A DNA stretch of 35,007 nt from assembly GCA_964532405.1 (NCBI GenBank), contig CAZHIC010000023.1, positions 1 to 35,007 on the forward strand, written 5' to 3'. Below the pieces are notes generated by a model. The model ran no database searches, was not told the DNA's origin, and worked only from the letters and a program-made list of their open reading frames with translations. Within the stretch, counting starts at the first letter, position 1. Every line of letters starts with the position of its first letter. The DNA comes from PALSA-1006 sp964532405. GTDB lineage: Bacteria; Pseudomonadota; Gammaproteobacteria; Burkholderiales; Gallionellaceae. A program made the position numbers and the translations under genes. Shown one piece after another: positions 1 through 7,873 of this stretch.

Positions 1-56
1 AATAATACTCCGTGGAACACAAAAAATGCTTGACCCCAAACACGGTTGCTCCCTAG

Positions 57-80
57 CCCTCCCCCTGCATGGGGGAGGGG
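57..80. repeat. GC-rich palindrome upstream of parE
   Basis: Perfect 9-bp arms (CCCTCCCCC at 57-65, GGGGGAGGG at 71-79) around a 5-base loop. The sequence resembles the left half of the element at 28551-28635, including the preceding CCCTAGC motif, so it is probably a copy or half copy of the same intergenic repeat family. There is no T-run, so it is not a typical intrinsic terminator. Confidence 0.7.
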
Positions 81-122
81 AAATTAGGTCTGATGAGTTA
101 TCTGAAAAAATGAAGTTAAAAC

Positions 123-2087
123 ATGGCAAACAATAAATACGACGAATCCAGTTTCAAAGTGCTGCGCGGTCTCGAACCGGTGCGTCAGCGGCCGGGGATG
201 TATACCAATCTCGAATCTCCCAACCACCTGATCGCCGAAGTCGTGGACAACGCCTGCGATGAGGCTTTAGCCAATTACGCCAAGAACATCAGCGTCATCG
301 CCCATGCCGACGGCTCGGTATCGGTGCAGGACGACGGGCGCGGCATTCCGGTCGGCGTCCATCCTGAAGAAGGCGTGTCGGTGGTCGAGGTGGCCTTCAC
401 CGTGCTGCACTCCGGCGGCAAGTTCGACAAGGACTCCGGCGGGGCTTACAAATTCGCGGGCGGTTTGCACGGCGTCGGCGTCGCTGTCACCAACGCGCTT
501 TCCACCCAGGTCGAAGTGACGGTGTATCGCGATGGCGGCGAACACTTCATCCGCTTTTTGAATGGTGCTGCCGCAGCCCCCGTTGCGCGCGTCGGCGATT
601 GTCCGAAGAAGCGCAGCGGCACGATGGTGCGCGCATGGCCCGACCCAAAATACTTCGACGTACCCAACGTCATCCTGCCGCAACTGGAGCGCGCGTTGCG
701 CTCCAAGGCCGTTTTGCTGCCCGGCGTAAACGTCACCCTGCATACCGAGAAGACCGGCGAAACCCGCTCTTGGTCCTACCCCGATGGTCTGCGCGGTTAC
801 TTGAACGAAGCGATGGAGGAACAGGAAATGGCCGTGCCGATTTTCGCCATGGAAAAATTCATCCCCAAAGGCGGCGACAGCGGTTATGCGGAAGGCGAAG
901 GCGCAGCTTGGGCGATCGTATGGTCAGCCGAAGGCGCTATCGTGCGCGAGTCCTACGTCAACCTCATTCCGACCTGGTCGGGCGGCACACATGATTCCGG
1001 CCTGCGCGATGGTGTGTTCAATGCGGTGAAGAGTTTTGCCGAGTTGCACGGCCTGTTGCCCAAGGGCGTGAAACTGGTACCGGAGGATGTGTTCTCGCGC
1101 GCTAGTTTTGTACTGTCGGCCAAGGTACTCGACCCGCAATTTCAAGGCCAGACCAAAGACAAACTCGTGTCACGCGATGCACTGCGTCTGGTTTCGCTGA
1201 TGGTGAAAGACCCGCTTGATCTATGGCTGAACGAGCATATCGAGTTCGGCAAACGCATCACCGAACTCGCCATCCAGCAGGCGCAAAGTCGTTTGCGTTC
1301 GGCGCAAAAAGTGGAAAAGAAAAAAGGTTCATCCGTCGCGGTGCTACCCGGGAAACTGACCGATTGCAGCTCCAGCGACCCGACCCGTACCGAACTTTTT
1401 CTGGTCGAGGGCGATTCCGCCGGAGGCTCGGCAAAACAGGGACGCAACAAGGAGTTTCAGGCCGTGCTGCCCTTGCGCGGCAAGGTGCTGAATACCTTCG
1501 AGGTGGAGAAAGACCGTCTGTTCGCCAATAACGAAATTCACGACATCGCGGTCGCCATCGGCATCGACCCGCATGGGCCGGACGACAACGTAGACTTGTC
1601 CAGCATGCGCTACAACGGCATCTACATCATGGCCGACGCCGACGTGGACGGTGCGCACATCTCCACCTTGCTGCTGACTTTGTTCTTCCGCCACTTCTAC
1701 CAAGTGGTGCTCGCCGGAAAAATCTATCTGGCGCAGCCCCCGTTGTTCCGCGTGGACGTTCCGGCGCAGGGCAAGAAACCGATCCGAAAGATCTATGCGC
1801 TCAACGAAGGCGAGCTGCTGGGCATCGAGGACAGATTGCGTCAGGAGAAAATTCGCGAAGGCAGCTGGTCGATCTCGCGCTTCAAAGGCTTGGGCGAAAT
1901 GAACGCCGAGCAACTGTGGGATACCACACTCAATCCCGACACGCGGCGCTCGTTGCGCGTCAATGCAGCCGCGATTCCGTTCAATGAAAATATGGAAATG
2001 TTCAACATGCTGATGGGTAAACACGAAGCCTCAACACGCCGCGCGTGGCTGGAGTATCACGGCAACGAAGTTGAGGGTGATATTTGA
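123..2087 (+). CDS. parE: DNA topoisomerase IV subunit B (ParE)
   Basis: ATPase subunit of topoisomerase IV, which with ParC decatenates daughter chromosomes and relaxes supercoils. The 654 residues show a GHKL ATPase domain (E39, D42-N43 in the Bergerat fold; DDGRGIP at about 70-76; GGLHGVGVAVTNALS at about 113-127). A transducer region follows. The TOPRIM domain has LVEGDSAGG at about 427 and the metal-binding DADVD at about 505-509. Length and the missing extra C-terminal insert fit ParE rather than the longer GyrB. The ATG at 123 gives the full N-terminus. The partner parC lies downstream on the same strand but is separated by an accessory insertion of about 1.4 kb. Confidence 0.97.
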   Translation: MANNKYDESSFKVLRGLEPVRQRPGMYTNLESPNHLIAEVVDNACDEALANYAKNISVIAHADGSVSVQDDGRGIPVGVHPEEGVSVVEVAFTVLHSGGKFDKDSGGAYKFAGGLHGVGVAVTNALSTQVEVTVYRDGGEHFIRFLNGAAAAPVARVGDCPKKRSGTMVRAWPDPKYFDVPNVILPQLERALRSKAVLLPGVNVTLHTEKTGETRSWSYPDGLRGYLNEAMEEQEMAVPIFAMEKFIPKGGDSGYAEGEGAAWAIVWSAEGAIVRESYVNLIPTWSGGTHDSGLRDGVFNAVKSFAELHGLLPKGVKLVPEDVFSRASFVLSAKVLDPQFQGQTKDKLVSRDALRLVSLMVKDPLDLWLNEHIEFGKRITELAIQQAQSRLRSAQKVEKKKGSSVAVLPGKLTDCSSSDPTRTELFLVEGDSAGGSAKQGRNKEFQAVLPLRGKVLNTFEVEKDRLFANNEIHDIAVAIGIDPHGPDDNVDLSSMRYNGIYIMADADVDGAHISTLLLTLFFRHFYQVVLAGKIYLAQPPLFRVDVPAQGKKPIRKIYALNEGELLGIEDRLRQEKIREGSWSISRFKGLGEMNAEQLWDTTLNPDTRRSLRVNAAAIPFNENMEMFNMLMGKHEASTRRAWLEYHGNEVEGDI

Positions 2088-2171
2088 TGAGTGGCGAATC
2101 TGCCCCCTCAGAAAAACATCGGGAGCAAATAATAAACTGAACCCAAAACGGGAGCACGATAGAGTGGCGCC

Positions 2172-2465
2172 ATGCAAGTAATCGCCATTAGCACATTGCG
2201 CGATTTTTGGACAAAACACCCGCAAGCGGAAACGCCGTTACGCTCATGGTTTGCAGATGCAAGCCGGGCGGACTGGAAAAACCCGGCGGACATCAAAGCG
2301 GCGCATCGTAATGCCAGCTTTGTTGGCAGTCACCGCGTGGTGTTCAATATCAAGGGCAACGATTACCGCTTAATTGTCGCAGTGCATTACAACCGGGGCA
2401 TGATGTACATCCGCTTTGTTGGAACTCATACCGAATATGACGCGATAAACGCGGGAAAGGTGTAG
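2172..2465 (+). CDS. higB: HigB-family toxin (RelE-like mRNA interferase)
   Basis: 97-residue basic protein matching the HigB_toxin family, a RelE-superfamily ribosome-dependent mRNA endonuclease. Visible hallmarks are the N-terminal STLRDFW helix, the VFNIKGNDYRLIVAVHY core strand and the C-terminal RFVGTHTEYDAI segment. The gene lies immediately before a HigA-type antitoxin gene with a 2-base gap (TAGACATG), the toxin-first order of higBA operons. It begins 84 bases after parE in the spacer that separates parE from parC. Start ATG 2172; upstream Shine-Dalgarno is weak. A related toxin is at 20429-20713. Function is inferred from family; activity cannot be judged from sequence. Confidence 0.85.
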   Translation: MQVIAISTLRDFWTKHPQAETPLRSWFADASRADWKNPADIKAAHRNASFVGSHRVVFNIKGNDYRLIVAVHYNRGMMYIRFVGTHTEYDAINAGKV

Positions 2466-2467
2466 AC

Positions 2468-2860
2468 ATGGAACTCAAACCGATTAAAACCAAAGTCGAA
2501 TACAAAGCCGCCTTACGCGAGGTCGAGGCATTGTTTGATGCGCCCGATAAAACACCTGAAGCGGACAGGCTCGAAGTGTTGGTGATGCTGGTAGAAAAAT
2601 ACGAAGCACAGCACTACCCTATTGCTGCGCCCGACCCCATAGATTTCTTGAACTACGCGATGGAAACACGCGGACTGACCCGCAAGGATTTAGAGGCGTA
2701 TATAGGCAGCCGTGGGCGAGTGGCTGAAGTGATGAACCGCGCCCGGCCCCTTACCCTAGCGATGATCCGGCGATTGTCTGATGGGCTTAAGTTGCCTGCG
2801 GACGTATTGATTGCAGATTACGATTTGCGCAAAGCGGCGTGGCAAGCCCAAACATTTTAA
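2468..2860 (+). CDS. higA: HigA-type antitoxin with C-terminal HTH
   Basis: 130-residue acidic protein of the HigA-like transcription regulator group. The N-terminal part is helical (residues 1-60, EVEALFDAPDKTPEADRLEV). The C-terminal part resembles an XRE-type HTH (GLTRKDLEAYIGSRGRVAEV at about 75-94, then NRARPLTLAMIRRLSDGLKL). It would neutralise the upstream HigB and repress the operon. The stop codon TAA (2858-2860) overlaps by one base the 8-bp target duplication of the adjacent IS256-type element, so the element landed exactly at the end of this gene without disrupting it. Confidence 0.85.
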   Translation: MELKPIKTKVEYKAALREVEALFDAPDKTPEADRLEVLVMLVEKYEAQHYPIAAPDPIDFLNYAMETRGLTRKDLEAYIGSRGRVAEVMNRARPLTLAMIRRLSDGLKLPADVLIADYDLRKAAWQAQTF

Positions 2861-2867
2861 AATCGGA
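2860..2867. repeat. Left target-site duplication of IS256-type element
   Basis: AAATCGGA, repeated exactly at 3331-3338. Eight bases is the usual duplication length for IS256-family insertion. Confidence 0.9.
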
Positions 2868-3330
2868 GAGGGTGTAAGAAGTTTTGTGTAAACGGTCATT
2901 TGGCAGGAAACTGTCTAACTTCAAAGAGGAGTGAACATGACCGTAGCAAAGAAAGCAGCAATGCATGAATTAGTTGACCAATTATTGGCCGACTACCAGA
3001 AGCCGGAAGACCTGCTCGGTGAGCATGGCTTGCTCAAACAACTCACAAAAGCTGTTGTAGAGCGAGCCTTGCAAGCCGAGATGATCTACACCACCAACGC
3101 GATTGAGTCGCTGAACATGAGCCTGAGGAAAATCACCAAGAACCGTGGCTCGTTCCCGTCCGATGAGGCGCTGCTAAAACTCTTCTACCTGGCGATACAA
3201 AACATCAGCAAGAAATGGACGATGCCGATCCGCGATTGGAAGGCCGCGCTAAACCGGTTTACTATCCAGTTCGAGGAACGGATGCCGCAACATTAAGAAA
3301 TTCCGTTTACACAAAATCCAAGACACCCTC
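2868..3330. mobile_element. Internally deleted IS256-family element (463 bp)
   Basis: The element is bounded by 28-bp imperfect inverted repeats. The left end is 2868-2895 and the right end is 3303-3330; 8 outer and 14 inner bases match (GAGGGTGT and TTTTGTGTAAACGG), with 6 mismatches between them. It is flanked by a perfect 8-bp direct repeat AAATCGGA. The interior is a single short ORF that joins the N-terminal and C-terminal parts of an IS256-family transposase. Full-length family members are roughly 1.3 kb, so most of the transposase, including the catalytic core, is missing. It looks like a deletion derivative that could move only if transposase is supplied in trans. Confidence 0.92.
2937..3296 (+). 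pseudogene. IS256-family transposase, internal in-frame deletion
   Basis: The first ~40 residues (HELVDQLLADYQKPEDLLGE, then LKQLTKAVVERALQAEM) are the N-terminus of an IS256/Mutator-type transposase. They run straight into the family C-terminus (IYTTNAIESLN, KNRGSFPSDEALLKL, KKWTMPIRDWKAAL, QFEERMP). The junction is at about residue 45, between QAEM and IYTTN. Roughly 280 residues of a ~400-residue transposase, including the acidic catalytic residues, are absent. The frame is kept and no stop interrupts it, so a small protein of about 119 residues could be made. Start: ATG 2937 lies 6 bases after AGAGGA; the GTG at 2931 is too close to that site. Confidence 0.9.
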
Positions 3331-3338
3331 AAATCGGA
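3331..3338. repeat. Right target-site duplication of IS256-type element
   Basis: AAATCGGA, identical to 2860-2867. Confidence 0.9.
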
Positions 3339-3351
3339 CAAAGAAATAACC

Positions 3352-3429
3352 ATGACTAAACTTATACGAATACTCATTCTCCTAACTCTCTGTATTACTC
3401 AATCAGCATTTGGTGCTGCGAAGGTATGA
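3352..3429 (+). pseudogene. Signal-peptide-only gene stub
   Basis: The reading frame begins ATG and encodes 25 residues, MTKLIRILILLTLCITQSAF followed by GAAKV and a stop. This is a complete Sec-type signal peptide (basic start, hydrophobic core, cleavage-like A-F-G-A) with almost nothing behind it. The simplest reading is the 5' end of a secreted-protein gene whose body has been lost. It starts 13 bases after the IS256 target duplication. The remaining sequence to the parC start (3430-3537) shows no continuing reading frame or recognisable element. It could also be a short leader peptide, for which there is no other evidence. Confidence 0.5.
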
Positions 3430-3537
3430 CCTCTTAACCCATTATTACAGAAGCAGTTTCACATTCACTTCAGGCTGCATATTTATGCTCAATGAAGACT
3501 ATCATGCACCCGCGATAGAATTAAAATTGGAAATACG

Positions 3538-5940
3538 ATGAGCACCGAACACACAGACCAACCCACCCTCTTCCCCGAAGACGAAACCCAATCCGTGGAA
3601 ATCGAAACGCCCGAAATCCTGCCAGAAACCGCCAGTGGCTCAGGCGGCACAAAACAGTTCGCCCCGCTCGCCCCTCTACCGGACGGCGACGAAGTGCCGA
3701 TCTCGCTGTATGCCGAGCGCGCCTATCTGGAATATGCCATTTCGGTAGTCAAAGGCCGCGCGCTGCCGGATGTCTGCGACGGGCAAAAGCCGGTGCAGCG
3801 CCGCATCCTTTACGCCATGCGGCAGATGGGCTTGAGCCACGGCAACAAGCATGTCAAATCGGCGCGCGTGGTCGGCGATGTGCTGGGTAAATATCACCCG
3901 CACGGCGACTCTTCCGCGTATGAAGCGATGGTGCGTCTGGCGCAGGATTTTTCCATGCGCTACCCGTTAGTCGACGGCCAAGGTAACTTCGGTAGCCGCG
4001 ATGGCGACAATGCGGCAGCGATGCGCTACACCGAAACGCGTTTGACCCCGCTGGCCGATCTGCTCTTGTCCGAGCTGGATATGGGTACGGTGGATTTCGT
4101 GCCCAACTACGACGGCGCATTTCAGGAACCCGCGATGTTGCCCGCACGCTTGCCGATGGTGCTGCTCAACGGCGCATCAGGTATCGCCGTGGGTATGGCG
4201 ACTGAGATTCCATCGCACAATCTGCGCGAAGTCGCCGCTGCGGCGGTGCAGTTGGTGCGCGATCCGAATATCGGCGACGACGCCCTGCTCGCCTGCATTC
4301 AAGGTCCGGACTTCCCCGCTGGGGGGCAGATTATTTCGTCACCGCGCGATTTGCGCGAAAGTTATTTGAGCGGACGCGGCTCGATCAAGATGCGCGCACG
4401 CTGGACGGTGGAGGAGTTGGCGCGCGGCCAGTGGCAGATCGTGGTGTACGAGTTGCCGCATGGCGTCTCGACCAAGAAGGTGCTGGAAGAGATCGACGAA
4501 CTGAGCAACCCGAAAGTCAGAGCCAACAAAAAAAGTTTGTCGCCGGAGCAGGTGCAGAACAAACAACTGCTGTTGTCGGTGCTGGATGCCGTGGCGGATG
4601 AATCCGATAAATCGCAGGCGGTGCGGCTGGTGTTCCAGCCCAAGTCATCGCGCCAGACGCAAGACGAGTTGATGAACGTGCTGCTGACTCACACCAGCCT
4701 GGAATCTTCCACCTCGCTCAATTTGACCATGATCGGAGCGGATGGTCGTCCGCAGCAGAAGTCGCTGACACAGATCATCCACGAGTGGGTGGAGTTCCGC
4801 CTCGCCACCGTGCGCCGACGTAGCCAGCACCGCTTGGCGCAGGTTGATGACCGTCTGCATATCCTCGCCGGGCGCATGGTCGTATTCTTGAATCTCGACG
4901 AGGTCATTAAACTCATCCGCGAATCGGATGACCCCAAAGCGGCCTTGATCGCACGCTTTGAACTCTCCGACCGTCAGGCCGAAGACATTTTGGAAATCCG
5001 CTTGCGCCAACTGGCGCGTATGGAAGGCATACGCATAGAGAAGGAAATCAAACAGCTCGATAAAGAACGCAAAGAACTGACGCGCTTGCTGTCGAAAGAC
5101 CCTGCCCTGCGCGAACAAGTCGCCAGCGAGATCGATGCCGACACGCTGACCTACGGCGATGAGCGCCGCACCCTGATCCAAGAGACACAACGCGCCGCGC
5201 CGGTGAACACAGTCATCGACGAACCTGTCACCGTCATCATCTCCAAGAAACATTGGGGACGCGCACGCCAGGGGCACGGGCTGGATTTGTCCACCCTGCC
5301 CTTCAAAGACGGCGACGGCTTACTGGCCAAGTACGAATGCCGCACCACCGATAACTGTATCGTCATCTGCGACAACGGCCGCGTGTGCAGCATCCCCGTG
5401 AGCCAGTTGCCCTCGGGACGCGGCGACGGCGTGCCGCTCGCCACGCTTATTGAACTCGCCAGCGGTGCCAAGATCGCGCATGTGCTATGCGGCAAAGCCG
5501 AGCAACACATCCTGATCGCTACTACCGCAGGCTACGGCTTCACCGCCACCCTCGGCGATATGGTCGGGCGCAACAAAGCGGGCAAGCAATTCATCAGCGT
5601 GGATAAAGAAGCCATCCTTCCGCCGGCCCCCTTTACGCCGACCGAACAATCGCTGGTTGCCGCCGCATCCAGTGATGGCAGATTGCTGCTGTTCCTGCTG
5701 AGCGAAATGAAACACCTACAAGGTGGGGGCAAAGGCGTCATCCTCATGGGACTGGCTGAAGGTGAAGAACTGGCGACTGCCAGCATCATCAATCAGGCCA
5801 AAATCGAAGTGATCGGCACAACAGGTGCGCGTGAGCACACCATCAAATTGTCAGGAGAAGGATTGCAAAGCCACTTCGGGAAACGTGCGCGTGGCGGGAA
5901 AAATCTGCCCGCGAAATTCAAACCCAAGCGGATTGAGTGA
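3538..5940 (+). CDS. parC: DNA topoisomerase IV subunit A (ParC)
   Basis: Breakage-reunion subunit of topoisomerase IV. The 800 residues show the winged-helix core with catalytic tyrosine Y164 in AAMRYTETRL and the quinolone-determining stretch KYHPHGDSSAYEAM, where S125 and E129 correspond to the E. coli ParC S80 and E84 positions in their sensitive form. Further motifs are SGIAVGMATEIPSHNL and a long coiled segment at about 430-540. The C-terminal beta-propeller is divergent, as expected for ParC rather than GyrA. About 50 residues of acidic, low-complexity sequence precede the conserved ISLYAERAYLEYAISVV, an extension relative to E. coli ParC (752 aa). Ends at a bidirectional terminator shared with the convergent cold shock gene. 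Confidence 0.97.
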   Translation: MSTEHTDQPTLFPEDETQSVEIETPEILPETASGSGGTKQFAPLAPLPDGDEVPISLYAERAYLEYAISVVKGRALPDVCDGQKPVQRRILYAMRQMGLSHGNKHVKSARVVGDVLGKYHPHGDSSAYEAMVRLAQDFSMRYPLVDGQGNFGSRDGDNAAAMRYTETRLTPLADLLLSELDMGTVDFVPNYDGAFQEPAMLPARLPMVLLNGASGIAVGMATEIPSHNLREVAAAAVQLVRDPNIGDDALLACIQGPDFPAGGQIISSPRDLRESYLSGRGSIKMRARWTVEELARGQWQIVVYELPHGVSTKKVLEEIDELSNPKVRANKKSLSPEQVQNKQLLLSVLDAVADESDKSQAVRLVFQPKSSRQTQDELMNVLLTHTSLESSTSLNLTMIGADGRPQQKSLTQIIHEWVEFRLATVRRRSQHRLAQVDDRLHILAGRMVVFLNLDEVIKLIRESDDPKAALIARFELSDRQAEDILEIRLRQLARMEGIRIEKEIKQLDKERKELTRLLSKDPALREQVASEIDADTLTYGDERRTLIQETQRAAPVNTVIDEPVTVIISKKHWGRARQGHGLDLSTLPFKDGDGLLAKYECRTTDNCIVICDNGRVCSIPVSQLPSGRGDGVPLATLIELASGAKIAHVLCGKAEQHILIATTAGYGFTATLGDMVGRNKAGKQFISVDKEAILPPAPFTPTEQSLVAAASSDGRLLLFLLSEMKHLQGGGKGVILMGLAEGEELATASIINQAKIEVIGTTGAREHTIKLSGEGLQSHFGKRARGGKNLPAKFKPKRIE

Positions 5941-5970
5941 GTTCAAAGTAAAGCTAAACTTTCAGCCAAC

Positions 5971-6003
5971 AAAAAGCCCGGCACTTTCGTGCCGGGCTTT
6001 TTT
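5971..6003. terminator. Bidirectional intrinsic terminator between parC and csp gene
   Basis: Perfect 14-bp stem AAAAAGCCCGGCAC / GTGCCGGGCTTTTT with loop TTTC and poly-A/poly-T on both sides. It serves both convergent genes. Confidence 0.95.
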
Positions 6004-6019
6004 CCAACTCAAGAACCGA

Positions 6020-6223
6020 TTAACCGGCTTGAATGTTGGAGGCTTGCTTGCCCTTTGGGCCTTGAGTCACTTCAAAGCTGACTTTTTGACCTTCTTGAAG
6101 CGACTTGAAGCCGTTCATGTTGATTGCCGAGAAGTGCGCGAACAAGTCTTCGCTACCATCATCAGGAGTTACAAAGCCAAAACCCTTTGCATCGTTGAAC
6201 CATTTAACAATTCCAGTTGCCAT
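6020..6223 (-). CDS. Cold shock protein (CspA family)
   Basis: 67-residue single cold-shock domain that binds single-stranded nucleic acid and melts mRNA structure. RNP1 (KGFGFV) and RNP2 (DLFAHF) are both intact in a classic N-terminus (MATGIVKWFNDAKGFGFV). ATG at 6223 is preceded on the minus strand by AAGGAAG. A leader of about 100 bases separates the likely promoter (6336-6365) from the start, and a terminator-like hairpin sits just upstream of the ribosome binding site. Long structured leaders are typical of cold-inducible csp genes, but cold control here is inference. Confidence 0.95.
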   Translation of the reverse strand: MATGIVKWFNDAKGFGFVTPDDGSEDLFAHFSAINMNGFKSLQEGQKVSFEVTQGPKGKQASNIQAG

Positions 6224-6240
6224 GTGAATACTTCCTTATT

Positions 6241-6261
6241 AAAAAACGGGGAAAACCCCCG
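6241..6261 (-). promoter_or_regulatory. Terminator-like hairpin in csp leader
   Basis: On the minus strand, CGGGGGTTTTCCCCG is followed by six T residues, immediately before the AAGGAAG ribosome binding site. A GC stem plus U-tract inside a leader could act as an attenuator or temperature-sensitive structure. It is too far from any upstream minus-strand gene to be an ordinary terminator. Confidence 0.5.
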
Positions 6262-6335
6262 CAAAACTATTTGAATCGAAGATTGCACATGGAAAAACCA
6301 GTACTGCAAAAACTTTGAATCAAATACCAAGAAGC

Positions 6336-6365
6336 CTTGTACGCTTAATAGGTTGATATCGTCAA
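6336..6365 (-). promoter_or_regulatory. Candidate sigma-70 promoter for csp gene
   Basis: On the minus strand, TTGACG (6365-6360), an 18-base spacer and TACAAG (6341-6336). The -35 is strong and the -10 weak. It would give a leader of roughly 100 bases. Confidence 0.4.
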
Positions 6366-6484
6366 GGGAATTCATCAAAATAAATCATAAGAAGGATAAA
6401 TTGTCGTTGTGGGTAAGACCCGATTTTCTGTGCTGACAAATTGATGTTACTTTATCAACCTACAATCGCACCCCAGGCAATAGT

Positions 6485-7318
6485 ATGTCCAAGCGTAAAA
6501 ATGCAGTGAAACGTGTCACTCCGGCTTTTGTTGTTTTATTGTTGTCCGCCTGGGTTTCAGTCGCGCACGCCGAAACCGAAATGGCAGTCGGCGAAGTATT
6601 TCGCGACTGCCCGGAGTGTCCCGAAATGGTAGTGATTCCGGCGGGCAGTTTCAATATGGGATCAAACAACGGCGACAGGGATGAACAACCCGTGCATCGT
6701 GTCACCATAGAAAAACCCTTTGCCATAGGTAAAACCGAAGTCACACAAATCCAATGGCGAGCTGTCATGCAAGACCAGTGGCGAACCATCAGAGGCAAAG
6801 ATCCGAGTTATTTCACAAGCTGCGGGGACGATTGCCCGGTAGAGCAAGTCAGCTGGAACGATGTGCAGATATTCATTCAGAAACTCAATGCCAAGACCCG
6901 CAAACAATATCGATTGCCGAGTGAAGCCGAATGGGAGTATGCCTGCCGTGCCGGAGGGCAACATCAATATTGCGGCAGCGACGATGCGGATAGCGTAGCG
7001 TGGTATGGCGCATCTGCGGATACGCAGGGCAATAGCGACAAGTCCCCCCGCCCGGTAGCCGCCAAGCAAGCCAACGCATTTGGCATATACGACATGAGTG
7101 GCAACGTCCGGGAATGGGTGGGGGACAGCTATCACGACAACTACAAAGGCGCACCGACTGACGGTGATGCCTGGCAAAAAGATGGCAAGATGCGCGTGCT
7201 TCGCGGCGGCTCTTGGTTCAACAGTTCTCAACTTGTGCGCGCAGCCAAAAGATTCAAGGACGTGCCCACGTTCCGTAGCAAATTTGATGGCTTTCGCCTA
7301 GTCAGAGCACTCCCATAG
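6485..7318 (+). CDS. Secreted SUMF1/FGE-fold protein (non-catalytic type)
   Basis: 277 residues. A Sec signal peptide is visible at residues 1-29 (basic start, VVLLLSAWVSVAHA, cleavage after AHA). One FGE-sulfatase (SUMF1) domain follows: MVVIPAGSFNMGS, EQPVHRVTI, IGKTEVTQIQW, RLPSEAEWEYACRAG, YDMSGNVREWVGD, RVLRGGSWFNSS and a terminal GFRLVRALP. The stretch between GGSWFNSS and GFRLV (SQLVRAAKRFKDVPTFRSKF) has no cysteine, while true formylglycine-generating enzymes use a cysteine pair there. Sulfatase activation is therefore unlikely. Many bacterial members of this kind are ligand-binding or periplasmic/envelope proteins of unknown role. No functional partner is adjacent. Confidence 0.85.
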   Translation: MSKRKNAVKRVTPAFVVLLLSAWVSVAHAETEMAVGEVFRDCPECPEMVVIPAGSFNMGSNNGDRDEQPVHRVTIEKPFAIGKTEVTQIQWRAVMQDQWRTIRGKDPSYFTSCGDDCPVEQVSWNDVQIFIQKLNAKTRKQYRLPSEAEWEYACRAGGQHQYCGSDDADSVAWYGASADTQGNSDKSPRPVAAKQANAFGIYDMSGNVREWVGDSYHDNYKGAPTDGDAWQKDGKMRVLRGGSWFNSSQLVRAAKRFKDVPTFRSKFDGFRLVRALP

Positions 7319-7333
7319 CTTCCTGATCAATGC

Positions 7334-7873
7334 TCAAGAAGAGCCCTCAGCCAAACGATATTTGCGGAATTTCTCGATTTTCGGTGCTATAACGGATTGG
7401 CAATAGCCTTGCTCGGGATGTCTGGCAAAGTAATGTTGATGCCCATCCTCTGCTGGATAGAAAGTCGGGGCAGCGACGACTTCAGTGGCCAGCAGCGTTG
7501 CGCCAGCCTGTTTGCGATTTAACTCGGCAATCATCGCTTGCGCTTCTTCGCGTTGCGTCTCGTTGTAATAAAAAATCGCCGAACGGTATTGCGTACCCGC
7601 ATCGTTGCCTTGACGATTTAGCGTGGTGGGGTCGTGAATCACAAAGAACACACCGAGCAATTCCTTGAACGATACCACCCCCGCGTCAAAGACGATTTGC
7701 ACCGCCTCGGCATGTCCGGTCTGTCCGCCGCACACTGCTTCATAGCTTGGGTTGCCGACTTTCCCGCCGATATACCCCGAAACCACACTCTCGACTCCGT
7801 CCACTTGTTCAAACACAGCTTCCAGACACCAAAAACAGCCTCCAGCCAATGTTGCGATCTGTTTTTCGCTCAT
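7334..7873 (-). CDS. msrA: Peptide methionine-S-sulfoxide reductase (MsrA)
   Basis: Repairs the S epimer of methionine sulfoxide. The 179-residue protein has the catalytic GCFWC motif with C13, GYIGG, GQTGHAEAVQI, the HDPTTLNRQGND signature and a C-terminal GYCQ resolving cysteine. Two consecutive ATGs exist (7876 and 7873). AGAGAGGAC sits only 2 bases from the first and 5 from the second, so the second is preferred. The start overlaps the stop of the DUF2062 gene (TGATG), implying translational coupling. With bcp and msrB nearby it fits an oxidative damage repair neighbourhood. Confidence 0.95.
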   Translation of the reverse strand: MSEKQIATLAGGCFWCLEAVFEQVDGVESVVSGYIGGKVGNPSYEAVCGGQTGHAEAVQIVFDAGVVSFKELLGVFFVIHDPTTLNRQGNDAGTQYRSAIFYYNETQREEAQAMIAELNRKQAGATLLATEVVAAPTFYPAEDGHQHYFARHPEQGYCQSVIAPKIEKFRKYRLAEGSS

